Assembly (NCBI GenBank): GCA_019419645.1
Contig: DXZN01000039.1
Span: forward strand, 1 to 19,679
Direction of reading: 5' to 3'
DNA length: 19,679 bases
Origin: Collinsella sp.
GTDB taxonomy: Bacteria > Actinomycetota > Coriobacteriia > Coriobacteriales > Coriobacteriaceae
Below the pieces are notes generated by a model. That model did no database searches and was not told the origin of the DNA. It saw only the letters and a program-made list of their open reading frames with translations. This document shows, piece by piece, positions 1-6,870 of this stretch. Numbering within the stretch: the stretch's first letter is position 1; every line of letters begins with the position of its first letter. The translations under genes and the position numbers were made by a program.

Positions 1-301
1 TCCACCCTTTCACACCGTGGCGGCACCCTTTGCCGCCGCCTTCGGAGATTGGCTTGGGGACTTGGCCCCTTTTGCTTATTTGCACAATACGCTATTTGGC
101 TAGTTGTTTGAACAAGTATTACTAGAGCGGTAGAAAAACTTCGGTGAACGGTAATTTCGACTTGATACTTGACAAGTTTTGTATAAACAATTATTTGTTA
201 TCGAATGCAGAGAAAACGCCCGATCAAGCCGATGCATCGTCGGTTTGACCGGGCGTTTTCGCTTTGAGGGCATGAGTCTCGTCAGGCTGCGAGCTAGCCG
301 G
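1..301. other. Gene-free left edge with small palindromes
   Basis: I see no convincing gene here. A 7-bp GGCGGCA/TGCCGCC hairpin lies at 19-37. A short GGGG/CCCC stem at 56-69 is followed by TTTT and could be the tail of a gene outside the window. The stretch 70-200 is AT-rich and holds two small palindromes, TTGTT-TG-AACAA at 104-115 and ACTTG-A-CAAGT at 167-177. The second overlaps a TTGACA hexamer at 170-175. They could be regulator-binding sites, but no transcribed gene follows on the plus strand before the terminator at 213-259. Confidence 0.4.
213..259 (-). terminator. Intrinsic terminator downstream of the GntR gene
   Basis: A long hairpin has arms running from AAAACGCCCG to CGGGCGTTTT, extended inward by near-complementary ATCAAGCCGA/TCGGTTTGAC. 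That gives roughly 20 bp with two mismatches. A-runs on the left and T-runs on the right would let it work in both directions. It lies about 40 bp beyond the GntR stop codon, so it most likely ends that transcript. Confidence 0.8.
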
Positions 302-1021
302 CTATCGCTTGGAATTGACGCGGTAATGGAAGATCTCGGGGTGTGTGCGGGCATGCGTGACCTCGAACAAGATGCCGTCCGAGGTGTACGACTGGCTCTC
401 CATAACGGCGACGCAGTTGTACTTGCCAAGGTCCAGATAGCTGCAGTCCTCATCGTTGGCGAGCTCGACACTCACCGTACGGCGGCTCGCCATCACTTTG
501 ATGCCGCGCTTGTGCTCCAGATAGCCGTAGATAGAATCCGCCGCGATCTCGGGGGTCAGGCCCTTGGCGATCGACGCCAAAAAGTAGCCGTGGTCCACTT
601 GGCGCGCGCTGCCGTTGAGGCTTCGGACACGCACGACGCGAATCAGCTCCTCGCCCACCTTAAAGCCCAGGCGACGAGAGAGTTGCTCAGTGCAAATCAA
701 ATGTTCAAAAGACTTGACCTCGGTCGATGCGACGGCATTGTTGCGTTTTGCGAACTCGCCAAACGACTCAACCTCTTCGAGTGCGCCCAGCATATCGGTT
801 TCGCCCTTAAGCCAAATAACGCGCACGCCCTTGCCGTGTATAGGCTGCACAAACATCTGGTCGGCCAGCATGCTCAAGGCGCGTCGAACGGTATTGCGCG
901 TGCAGCCAAACTCCGCGGTCAGCTCGGCTTCGGTTGGCAGCATCTCCTGAAACGCATAGGTCCCGTTGATGATGCGCGAACGGATCTCGCGGTAGATTCC
1001 TTCGTAAATCGCTTTTGGCAT
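302..1021 (-). CDS. GntR-family transcriptional regulator with UTRA domain
   Basis: A 239-residue protein with the HutC/TreR subfamily architecture. An N-terminal winged helix-turn-helix (about 1-70, including the PTEAELTAEFGCTRNTVRRAL recognition region) is followed by a UTRA effector-binding domain (about 90-235). UTRA regulators usually bind sugar phosphates or related small molecules and release DNA on binding. The ATG at 1021 is preceded by a GAGGTG ribosome-binding site. It diverges from the PTS-HAD gene, and the 224-bp gap between them contains several perfect palindromes, so it very probably controls that permease and itself. The ligand is inferred to be a phosphorylated alpha-glucoside such as trehalose-6-P or maltose-6'-P; the sequence does not show which. 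Family assignment is firm. Confidence 0.9.
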   Translation of the reverse strand: MPKAIYEGIYREIRSRIINGTYAFQEMLPTEAELTAEFGCTRNTVRRALSMLADQMFVQPIHGKGVRVIWLKGETDMLGALEEVESFGEFAKRNNAVASTEVKSFEHLICTEQLSRRLGFKVGEELIRVVRVRSLNGSARQVDHGYFLASIAKGLTPEIAADSIYGYLEHKRGIKVMASRRTVSVELANDEDCSYLDLGKYNCVAVMESQSYTSDGILFEVTHARTHPEIFHYRVNSKR

Positions 1022-1081
1022 GATTTCACCTCTAATGAATATGTATGGCTAGGCACGATAGCATTTCTTAAAGTTGTTTAA

Positions 1082-1122
1082 ACCGATTATCGGTAAAGCA
1101 CGGATTATTTACCGTCGACGGT
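1082..1122. promoter_or_regulatory. Paired palindromes, candidate GntR operators
   Basis: Two perfect palindromes share the ACCG...CGGT frame. ACCGATTATCGGT is at 1082-1094 and ACCGTCGACGGT at 1111-1122, with starts 29 bp apart, about 60-100 bp upstream of the regulator's start. Twin operators of similar sequence in a divergent intergenic region are typical for an autoregulated local repressor. Assignment to this regulator is inferred. Confidence 0.5.
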
Positions 1123-1183
1123 TCCCCCGAAACCCAAATCGGACCGAATCAAAACCGTCAATGCGGCAAGCAGCCAGTCCTCT

Positions 1184-1199
1184 ACAATGAGTTCATTGT
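1184..1199. promoter_or_regulatory. 16-bp palindrome over a possible -10 box
   Basis: ACAATGA-GT-TCATTGT is a perfect 7-bp-arm inverted repeat. It overlaps TACAAT (1183-1188), a good -10 hexamer for the PTS gene that starts at 1246. No strong -35 box is visible. A repressor bound here would block the promoter. Its sequence differs from the ACCG/CGGT pair upstream, so a second regulator is possible. Confidence 0.4.
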
Positions 1200-1245
1200 T
1201 TAAACGTTCTTGCTCGCACAGCATGTTGCATCCGAAAGGCATATT

Positions 1246-3696
1246 ATGCTGCAGAAAATCCAACGTTTTGGCGGAGCCATGTTCGCGCCCGCCATGCTGT
1301 TTTCTATATCAGGCCTCATGGTCGGCATCTCCGCCCTCGCAACGACCGTGGATATCGTCGGCGACCTCGCCGTATACGGAACCCCCTGGTACGTTTTCTG
1401 GACTATCATTCAGCGCGGCTCGTGGACGGTCTTTAAGCGCCTTCCACTCCTTTTTGCCGTAGCGCTGCCCATCGGCCTTGCCCAAAAGCAACCGGCACGC
1501 TGCTGCCTCGAGGCGCTCGTAGCCTATTTTGCCTACTGTTTCTTTTTGAGCGAGATCATTAAGCTGAGCGGCGACAACCTTGGACTTAAGTACCCGTCGT
1601 CTTTAACCCCCGCCAGCGGCATCACCGTCATCGACGGCATCAAGACGCTCGACACCGGCATTATCGGCCCGCTGGCGGTGTCGGCAACCGTCGTTGCCAT
1701 CCATGACCGCTTCTACGATGCCAAGGTTCCCGATTGGCTCGGCACGTTCTCGGGTTCCTCGCTCGTCTACCTCATCAGCTTTTTTGCCGTGTTTGCCCTT
1801 GCCGCCATCTCGGCCGCCATCGTGCCCTTCGCATACGCTGTGACCGAAACGCTGCGCCACGCACTTGCGGGCGTCGGCCCCTTCGGCGTGGGCATCTTTG
1901 TGTTTTTGGAGCGAGCGCTCGAGCCCATGGGGCTGCACCATCTGCTCTATATGCCCATCTATTACGACAATCTGGTCATTCACGACGGTATTTACGCCAC
2001 GTGGACCAACCTGCTCCCCATTCTCTCCCATAGCACGCGCCCTTTAAATGAACTTGCGCCCTGGGCAGGTTTTACCGCCACCGGCTGGGGCAAGCTCTTT
2101 GGCCTTCCCGCCATCGCGGCAGCATTCTATTTCACCGCCAAACCCGAACGCCGCGCCGGCCTTAAGGTCATCCTTTTGCCCGCCATCGTCGCCTCGGTGG
2201 TCTGCGGCGTCACCGAGCCGCTCGAGTTTCTCTTTATGTTCACCTATCCCGGACTCTTTTTGCTCTACGCCGTCCTGTCCTCCTGCCTTGCCATGACCAT
2301 GAACTTCTTTGGCATCGTCGGCATCTTCTCGGGCGGTCTCATGGAAATGACGGCCTTCAACTTCATCCCGCTCATGCGAATGCATGCCGGCTCCTACCTT
2401 TTGGCGCTCGGTATCGGTCTTGCCTTTAGCCTCATCTTTTTTGTTAGTTTTCGAGCACTCATCTTGGTCTATGACCTTAAGACGCCGGGCCGCGAGGATC
2501 ATGTCTCCAATCGCGCGGCAATCGATCGTTTAACGGGAAGCGGCTTTGCCAAAGAGCAATCTCCCAATGGCGAGGTCAATAGTCGATCCGATCAAGATCA
2601 CGTCCTCGCTGAGCGGGTAATTCAGCTTTTAGGTGGCGTTGGCAATATCGTGGGCGCAACCAACTGCGCCACGCGCCTGCGCGTCGAGGTCGCAGACCCT
2701 TCCATCGTTGCAGATAATGCGTCGTTTGTCGCGGTGGGCGCCAAGGGCCTCATCATTACGGGCAAGACCGCCCAGGTGATTATTGGCATCTCCGTTCCCC
2801 GCGTTAAAGAGCATTTTGACCAGATCATGGGCCTCGAGCCGGGATTTGTGCCCACCACCTCGGCCTCCCCTTCCGCCAGCGCAGCCCATAAGCGCGGCGA
2901 TATCTGCTTCTTCGATATCGACGGAACACTCGCCTGGCAAGACCCTCGAGTGGCACAAGAGCTTCCCGAGAGCGAGCGAGACCTCTCCCCCTATCCCAAT
3001 GAAGCGGTCTCGCAAGCCATCCGTGATTTTGTCGCCAAGGGCAATATGGCGTTTATCTGCACAGGGCGCACGCTGAGCTGCATCCATCCAAAGCTGCTCG
3101 AGCTGCCCTGGACCGGCATCGTCTGCCTCGCGGGTGGCTATGTCGAACTTGAGGGACACGTGATTCGCGATTTGGCGATGACGCCCGGCATGCTGCAGCG
3201 CCTTGCTCCCATTCTTGAGCAATCGGACGAAGTGATTCGTTTTGAGGGACTCAATGGCGTCGTTCGCATGAGTGCCGATGCGCCCGACGCCCCCGGATAC
3301 GCCCGCACCGTGGGCGATGCAATTACGCAGCTGCAACATTACAGCGCCTACAAGATCTTAATGTCCACGTCGCTTGCCAACCGCATCGCTCAGGATCAAG
3401 CGTTTGAGCCGCTGCTCTGCTTTAACGAGCTCGAGCTCGAAGTGACCGAGATTTCGCCTCGCGAATGCACCAAGCGCGAGGGTATCCAGTCCGTACTCGA
3501 CGCCCTCGATCCCCACCACGGAACCGTATACGGCATCGGCGACGCCAGCAATGACGTCTCGCTGATGAACGCCGTCGACGTTGGCATCGCCATGGGCAAC
3601 GCACCGGACTTCCTCAAGGAAAAGGCCGACTATGTCACCGACAGCATCGACCACGACGGCGTCGTCACCGCGCTCGAACACTTTGGGCTTATCTAG
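1246..3696 (+). CDS. Alpha-glucoside PTS permease EIIC-EIIB fused to a HAD phosphatase
   Basis: An 816-residue three-part protein. Residues 1-410 form a membrane EIIC of the GlvC/MalP type, with the opening MLQKIQRFGGAMF, GIKTLDT at 131, FLERALEPMGLHH at 220 and GVTEPLEFLF at 321. Residues 455-528 are an EIIB domain with the phospho-cysteine C474 in NCATRLR. Residues 551-816 are a complete Cof-type HAD phosphatase: DIDGT with D557 and D559, T606 in CTGRT, K743, and GDASND at 765-770. Known GlvC/MalP permeases end after EIIB and lack the phosphatase. EIIA is absent and must come from elsewhere. I chose ATG 1246 over the in-frame TTG 1210 because GAAAGG sits 6 nt ahead. Inferred role: import and phosphorylation of an alpha-glucoside such as maltose, then removal of the phosphate on the cytoplasmic face. 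Confidence 0.9.
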   Translation: MLQKIQRFGGAMFAPAMLFSISGLMVGISALATTVDIVGDLAVYGTPWYVFWTIIQRGSWTVFKRLPLLFAVALPIGLAQKQPARCCLEALVAYFAYCFFLSEIIKLSGDNLGLKYPSSLTPASGITVIDGIKTLDTGIIGPLAVSATVVAIHDRFYDAKVPDWLGTFSGSSLVYLISFFAVFALAAISAAIVPFAYAVTETLRHALAGVGPFGVGIFVFLERALEPMGLHHLLYMPIYYDNLVIHDGIYATWTNLLPILSHSTRPLNELAPWAGFTATGWGKLFGLPAIAAAFYFTAKPERRAGLKVILLPAIVASVVCGVTEPLEFLFMFTYPGLFLLYAVLSSCLAMTMNFFGIVGIFSGGLMEMTAFNFIPLMRMHAGSYLLALGIGLAFSLIFFVSFRALILVYDLKTPGREDHVSNRAAIDRLTGSGFAKEQSPNGEVNSRSDQDHVLAERVIQLLGGVGNIVGATNCATRLRVEVADPSIVADNASFVAVGAKGLIITGKTAQVIIGISVPRVKEHFDQIMGLEPGFVPTTSASPSASAAHKRGDICFFDIDGTLAWQDPRVAQELPESERDLSPYPNEAVSQAIRDFVAKGNMAFICTGRTLSCIHPKLLELPWTGIVCLAGGYVELEGHVIRDLAMTPGMLQRLAPILEQSDEVIRFEGLNGVVRMSADAPDAPGYARTVGDAITQLQHYSAYKILMSTSLANRIAQDQAFEPLLCFNELELEVTEISPRECTKREGIQSVLDALDPHHGTVYGIGDASNDVSLMNAVDVGIAMGNAPDFLKEKADYVTDSIDHDGVVTALEHFGLI

Positions 3697-3811
3697 CCAA
3701 GCCCCTACCGCACTTGCGGCCGCATGGACCAATCGTCTTCAACCGCCGCGCTCGACGCCCTAATGTGGCAATATGTTGTCTGCATAATGCAACGATGCAA
3801 CCTATCAAAGA

Positions 3812-4837
3812 ATGCGAGAACCCGTGTCCAGTCCGTTTACCAGCTTTTTAGCCCAGCACTTTGACCAGATTAACGACTATCTGGCCACGTTCTTTGACGG
3901 ACAGGCGACTTCCGCCGATATCGAGCGTTACCTGTATACCCCGCTCTCGGCATTTACGGCAAACGCTGGCAAGCGCCACCGCCCGCTCATCTGCATGCTC
4001 GCCGCCACTGCGGTAGGCGGCAGCTTTGAGAGCGCCCGCAGCGCAGCGGCGGCCATCGAGCACTTTCAGTCGGGCGCACTCATCCACGACGACATCGCCG
4101 ACAACGGGCAGATTCGTCGCGGCAAGCCCTGCATGCACCTTACCGAGGGCACCGGTCTTGCCATCAACTGCGGTGACCTGGCGCTCACCATGGTCACCAA
4201 GACGGTTCTCGACGACCCCACACTCAACGCAGACGTGAAGCTTCGCGTGCTCCACGAGCTTACCGAAATGATCGTCCGTACCATCGAGGGCCAGGCGCTC
4301 GACCTGGGCTGGGTCCGCGACGGGCGCTTTGACATTTCGGTCGACGATTATCTGGACATGGCGACGCACAAGACCGCGTACTACAGCGGAGCGACGCCGC
4401 TTGCCGCCGGAGCCATTATCGGCGGCGGCAGCGATGAGCAAATCGAAGCGCTGCGCGCCTTTGGCCTACACACAGGCCTTGCCTTTCAGATTCAGGACGA
4501 CCTGCTCAACCTTGTCGGCACTAAGGAAGCCGCCAACAAGGACTTCCGCACCGACATCACCGAGGGCAAGCGCACGCTTGTCGCCGTACACGCCCTCTCT
4601 GATGAGCGCCACCACGACGAGGTCGAGGAGCTTCTTTCCTCGGGCACCGATGATCCCGCGCAGCTCGCACGCGCCGTGGAGATCTTCCAGGAGACCGGCT
4701 CTATCGATTACGCCCACACTTACGCGCTCGACCTGACCGCTAAGGCCAAAGCGGCCATCGAGAACGTTGAGCTTGATCCGCACGCACGCGAGCTGTTCCT
4801 CTCCATGGCAGATTTCTTTGTGGAGCGCCTTAACTAA
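3812..4837 (+). CDS. Trans-isoprenyl diphosphate synthase (polyprenyl synthetase)
   Basis: A 341-residue polyprenyl synthetase that condenses isopentenyl diphosphate onto an allylic diphosphate in the cytosol. Visible motifs are GKRHRPLI at 53-60 (IPP-binding region), the first aspartate-rich motif DDIAD at 93-97 followed by RRGKP, and the second at 229-233. The second reads DDLLN instead of the canonical DDxxD, with DFRTDITEGKRT following as expected. Product chain length (C15, C20 or longer) cannot be read reliably; candidate uses are the undecaprenyl carrier or a quinone tail. The start is uncertain: ATG 3812 has no clear Shine-Dalgarno, and GTG 3824 is an in-frame alternative. It stands 115 bp after the PTS gene and 138 bp before the peptidoglycan-binding protein. 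Confidence 0.88.
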   Translation: MREPVSSPFTSFLAQHFDQINDYLATFFDGQATSADIERYLYTPLSAFTANAGKRHRPLICMLAATAVGGSFESARSAAAAIEHFQSGALIHDDIADNGQIRRGKPCMHLTEGTGLAINCGDLALTMVTKTVLDDPTLNADVKLRVLHELTEMIVRTIEGQALDLGWVRDGRFDISVDDYLDMATHKTAYYSGATPLAAGAIIGGGSDEQIEALRAFGLHTGLAFQIQDDLLNLVGTKEAANKDFRTDITEGKRTLVAVHALSDERHHDEVEELLSSGTDDPAQLARAVEIFQETGSIDYAHTYALDLTAKAKAAIENVELDPHARELFLSMADFFVERLN

Positions 4838-4975
4838 CGGGGGTTATAAAACCTGTCAGCAGCGTATTTAGGCACAACTTGCTACACTGTTGAGTGCATG
4901 TTTATGCATCCCTTTGCGTTGTCTATCCGACAGACGCTCAAATAGTACGAATGGTACGCCGAAAGGGGTTCGTTC

Positions 4976-5881
4976 ATGGAACCTATTACAACGGGCATGC
5001 AAGGAGCAGCCGTCGAGGACGTGCAGTCTCGTCTCCTGCAGCTCGGCTACACGATTGATGCCGCCGAAGTCACCGACAAGTACTTTGGAGCCACCACTGA
5101 GCAGGCCGTCAGCACCTTCAGGCTCGACAGCGGCCTTGCTGCCGGTCATGCCGTCGATATCCCCTGTTGGAGCGCCCTTGTAGACGCTTCGTATAAGCTG
5201 GGCGACCGCACCCTCTATCTGCGCATGCCCAATTTCCATGGCGCCGATGTGCAGGCCCTGCAGCGCGCTCTCAACGTTTTGGGCTTTGCCTGTGGCGAAG
5301 ACGACGGCTACTTTGGCCCGCATACCGAGGCCGCCCTGCAGCAGTTCCAGGAAAATGTCGGCCTGTTTGCCGACGGCATGGCCTTCCAGGACACCTACGC
5401 CTACATCAACCGCCTGCACCATGTGTGGGAGGGCAAGCCCTCGGTCACCGAAGCCGAGTCCCGCATCGGTTTTGCTCGCGCCGCCAACGTGCTCGAGCGC
5501 TTCCAGATTGCCGTTATCGGCGAGGACCCCATCGCACGCAGTGTTGCGTCGCGCATGTGGAATATCGCCACGGCAACGACCGACAACAGCGGCATGATGC
5601 TCTGCGACTCCGAGGTCCCAACCGACGTTGACCTGGTGCTCGAGATTGCAAGCGACGAGCTGCCCGCCGACGCCGCACCGCGCGCCACGATTGCCCTCGC
5701 CGAGTGCCACAACCTAGCCCAGCGCATCCGCACTGCCAATGTCGCCGCGCAGCAGAAGCCGGCACGCATTCGCATTGAGCTCACGGGCATGACGCGCTAC
5801 AACGGCACCTTCACGGCCAGCGACGCGCAGACGCTCGCCGTACGCCTACTCGACGGCGTTTGCGATGCCCTCGCAGATTAG
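4976..5881 (+). CDS. CwlM-like cytoplasmic protein with two peptidoglycan-binding domains
   Basis: A 301-residue protein. Two PG_binding_1 repeats are visible at about 5-70 (GMQGAAVEDVQSRLLQLGY) and 77-145 (GADVQALQRALNVLGF, then DGYFGPHTEAALQQFQ). Residues 165-301 are weakly conserved and show no zinc-ligand pattern of an active amidase. There is no signal peptide or membrane segment, so it should stay in the cytosol. Order and spacing, including the linker ASYKLGDRTLY between repeats, resemble my memory of mycobacterial CwlM, a cytoplasmic pseudo-amidase that activates MurA. The C-terminal half would then be a degenerate amidase_3 fold. This kinship is inferred without an alignment. GAAAGGGG at 4961-4968 supports the ATG. 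The tRNA-Gln promoter overlaps its 3' end. Confidence 0.75.
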   Translation: MEPITTGMQGAAVEDVQSRLLQLGYTIDAAEVTDKYFGATTEQAVSTFRLDSGLAAGHAVDIPCWSALVDASYKLGDRTLYLRMPNFHGADVQALQRALNVLGFACGEDDGYFGPHTEAALQQFQENVGLFADGMAFQDTYAYINRLHHVWEGKPSVTEAESRIGFARAANVLERFQIAVIGEDPIARSVASRMWNIATATTDNSGMMLCDSEVPTDVDLVLEIASDELPADAAPRATIALAECHNLAQRIRTANVAAQQKPARIRIELTGMTRYNGTFTASDAQTLAVRLLDGVCDALAD

Positions 5882-5888
5882 GTAAACT
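5860..5888 (+). promoter_or_regulatory. Promoter of tRNA-Gln
   Basis: TTGCGA (5860-5865) and TAAACT (5883-5888) are separated by exactly 17 bp. The predicted start point is near 5895, about 25 bp before the mature tRNA. The -35 box lies inside the last codons of the upstream gene. Confidence 0.6.
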
Positions 5889-5919
5889 AGACGAGTTGCT
5901 TTTGGGCAACACCACACAT

Positions 5920-5994
5920 TGGGACGTAGTTCAACGGTAGAACTCCGGTTTTTGGTGCCGGCTGTTGGGGGTTCGAATCCCTCCGTCCCAGCCA
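5920..5994 (+). tRNA. tRNA-Gln (TTG anticodon)
   Basis: A 75-nt cloverleaf. The acceptor stem TGGGACG pairs with CGTCCCA and so has the U1-A72 pair typical of tRNA-Gln. The D arm is GTTC/GAAC. The anticodon stem is CCGGT/GCCGG with loop TTTTGGT, giving anticodon TTG, which reads CAA. The T arm is GGGGG-TTCGAAT-CCCTC. The discriminator is G and CCA is encoded, ending at 5994. It has its own promoter and is followed by a terminator. Its 3' end recurs downstream in degenerate repeats. Confidence 0.96.
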
Positions 5995-6003
5995 TTAAAA
6001 CTG

Positions 6004-6040
6004 AGCGCCCTAAGCCCATAACGGCCCAGGGCGCTTTCTT
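6004..6040 (+). terminator. Terminator of tRNA-Gln
   Basis: AGCGCCCT (6004-6011) pairs perfectly with AGGGCGCT (6028-6035) and is followed by TTCTT. It begins ten bases after the encoded CCA end. Confidence 0.75.
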
Positions 6041-6046
6041 GTGGGC

Positions 6047-6181
6047 AAGCGGAGGAATTCGAACCCGCAAGGGTGCGGAGCTGAGGAAACGCGAAGCGTT
6101 TTCCAGCGCAGCACGCAAGGAGCGAAGCGACGCAGCGGGGCGCGGCCGCCGACCAGGCGGACGCGGAATCCCTCCGTCCCA
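6047..6181. repeat. tRNA-derived palindromic repeat, long copy A
   Basis: A GC-rich unit flanked by T-arm-like sequence in opposite orientations. The left end (GCGGAGG then ATTCGAACCC, 6049-6066) is an antisense T-arm. The right end (6166-6181) repeats 16 nt of the tRNA-Gln 3' end exactly, GAATCCCTCCGTCCCA, as found at 5975-5990. In between are GGAAACGC-GAA-GCGTTTTCC (6084-6103) and a GC-rich block at 6132-6166. It is not a functional tRNA because no complete cloverleaf can be drawn. Confidence 0.7.
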
Positions 6182-6228
6182 CACCAGCCAAGAGCCCCTC
6201 ACGTCAAGCAAATCGAGCCAACGCCGCC

Positions 6229-6299
6229 AAGCGGAGGGATTCGAACCCGCAAGGGTGCGGAGCGATGCAGCGGGGCGCGGCCGCCGCAGGCAGACGCGG
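6229..6299. repeat. tRNA-derived repeat, shortened copy B
   Basis: Its first 35 bases (6229-6263) match copy A (6047-6081) at 34 positions. The GC-rich block at 6267-6299 matches 6132-6166 apart from short indels and a substitution. The interior hairpin part of copy A, about 50 bp, is missing. The right-hand tRNA-Gln end is replaced by the start of the next hairpin at 6301. Confidence 0.7.
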
Positions 6300-6300
6300 T

Positions 6301-6359
6301 GTCGGCACTTGGGGACGCTCCTAAGTGCCGGCATTATAGGAACGTCCCCAAGTGCCGGC
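6301..6359. repeat. REPIN-like long hairpin
   Basis: GTCGGCACTTGGGGACG (6301-6317) pairs with CGTCCCCAAGTGCCGGC (6343-6359), 17 bp with one G-T wobble position. An inner TCCT/AGGA pairing encloses AAGTGCCGG, which repeats the arm motif. Two head-to-head REP-type units would look like this. No coding role is seen. Confidence 0.7.
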
Positions 6360-6392
6360 TCGGGACTATTTTCGAGGACCCTCCGAAGGACT

Positions 6393-6622
6393 GTGGCCAA
6401 AAAACGGCAAATATGAGTACTGTCACCGTTGTAGCTACATTATTTTCGTTAATAAAAGAAGATCTTAATGAGATTTATTCGCATCAAGGTCTTCCTTTAA
6501 TGAACACTTGAGGAGATACGGCAGCTTATCTGCTCGATCGACACGTCAAATCACCTTAAATGTGGTCAAAATTACTGCTACTAAAAGAGTATCAGTACTC
6601 ATATTTGATGTTTTTTGGCCAC
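6393..6622. mobile_element. 230-bp MITE-like element with 30-bp inverted ends
   Basis: The ends 6393-6422 and 6593-6622 are inverted copies of GTGGCCAAAAAAC-nn-CAAATATGAGTACTG, identical at 28 of 30 positions. The interior is AT-rich, unlike everything around it, which suggests a foreign or non-coding element. Both ends carry an ATG inside ATGAGTACT that opens short reading frames inward: 32 codons from 6413 on plus and about 18 codons on minus. Neither peptide is recognisable. No clear target-site duplication is visible. It could be a non-autonomous transposon or a structured regulatory repeat. Confidence 0.55.
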
Positions 6623-6660
6623 GGCTCTTTATAGACACCCTGCACAGCGACGGTGGTAGA

Positions 6661-6693
6661 TTTCGGAACGTGTCCGTCAGCCCCGTTCCGAAA
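6661..6693. repeat. 10-bp-arm hairpin TTTCGGAACG/CGTTCCGAAA
   Basis: Perfect arms at 6661-6670 and 6684-6693 enclose a 13-nt loop. There is no T-run beyond the arms in either direction, so it is more like another REP-type palindrome than a terminator. Confidence 0.45.
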
Positions 6694-6725
6694 AGCGAGC
6701 CGCATGCAACGGCCAAGCCACGACA

Positions 6726-6862
6726 GGCCCCGGGAGAGCGGGGACACCGGCTTAGGTTTATCGCGAGTTCCGCACGAACAGGAGGCCACTTAATGTGGCC
6801 TCCGTCGTGAGCAGGACTGTAGAGCAGGAAACCTAAGCCGGTGTCCCCGCTCTCCCGGGGCC
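6726..6862. repeat. Giant palindrome family, copy 1
   Basis: Perfect 34-bp arms (6726-6759 and 6829-6862) enclose a 69-nt core (6760-6828). The core starts ATCGCGAGTTCCGCACG, carries the apical hairpin GGAGGCCAC/GTGGCCTCC around TTAAT (6781-6803), and ends GCAGGACTGTAGAGCAGG. The innermost arm bases AGGTTT/AAACCT are shared with the other copies; the outer arm is unique to this copy. It begins 8 bp past the stop of the TOPRIM gene on the minus strand and could also terminate that transcript, although no T-run follows. Confidence 0.85.
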
Positions 6863-6870
6863 GGCGGAAT

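Noticed and set aside
179..1081. 300-codon plus-strand frame
   Set aside because: Antisense to the GntR regulator, crosses the terminator at 213-259, and resembles no family.
5919..6511. Two overlapping frames of about 160 codons
   Set aside because: They read through the tRNA-Gln and its repeat copies; their peptides (for example SGGIRTRKGAE) are the familiar translation of T-arm sequence.
6508..6810. 100-codon plus-strand frame
   Set aside because: It runs across the end of the MITE-like element and into the arms of palindrome copy 1, with no homology or ribosome-binding site.
6811..6835. Hammerhead-ribozyme-like CTGTAGA...GGAAAC in the palindrome core
   Set aside because: The invariant CUGANGA core is not matched and the three-stem arrangement cannot be drawn.
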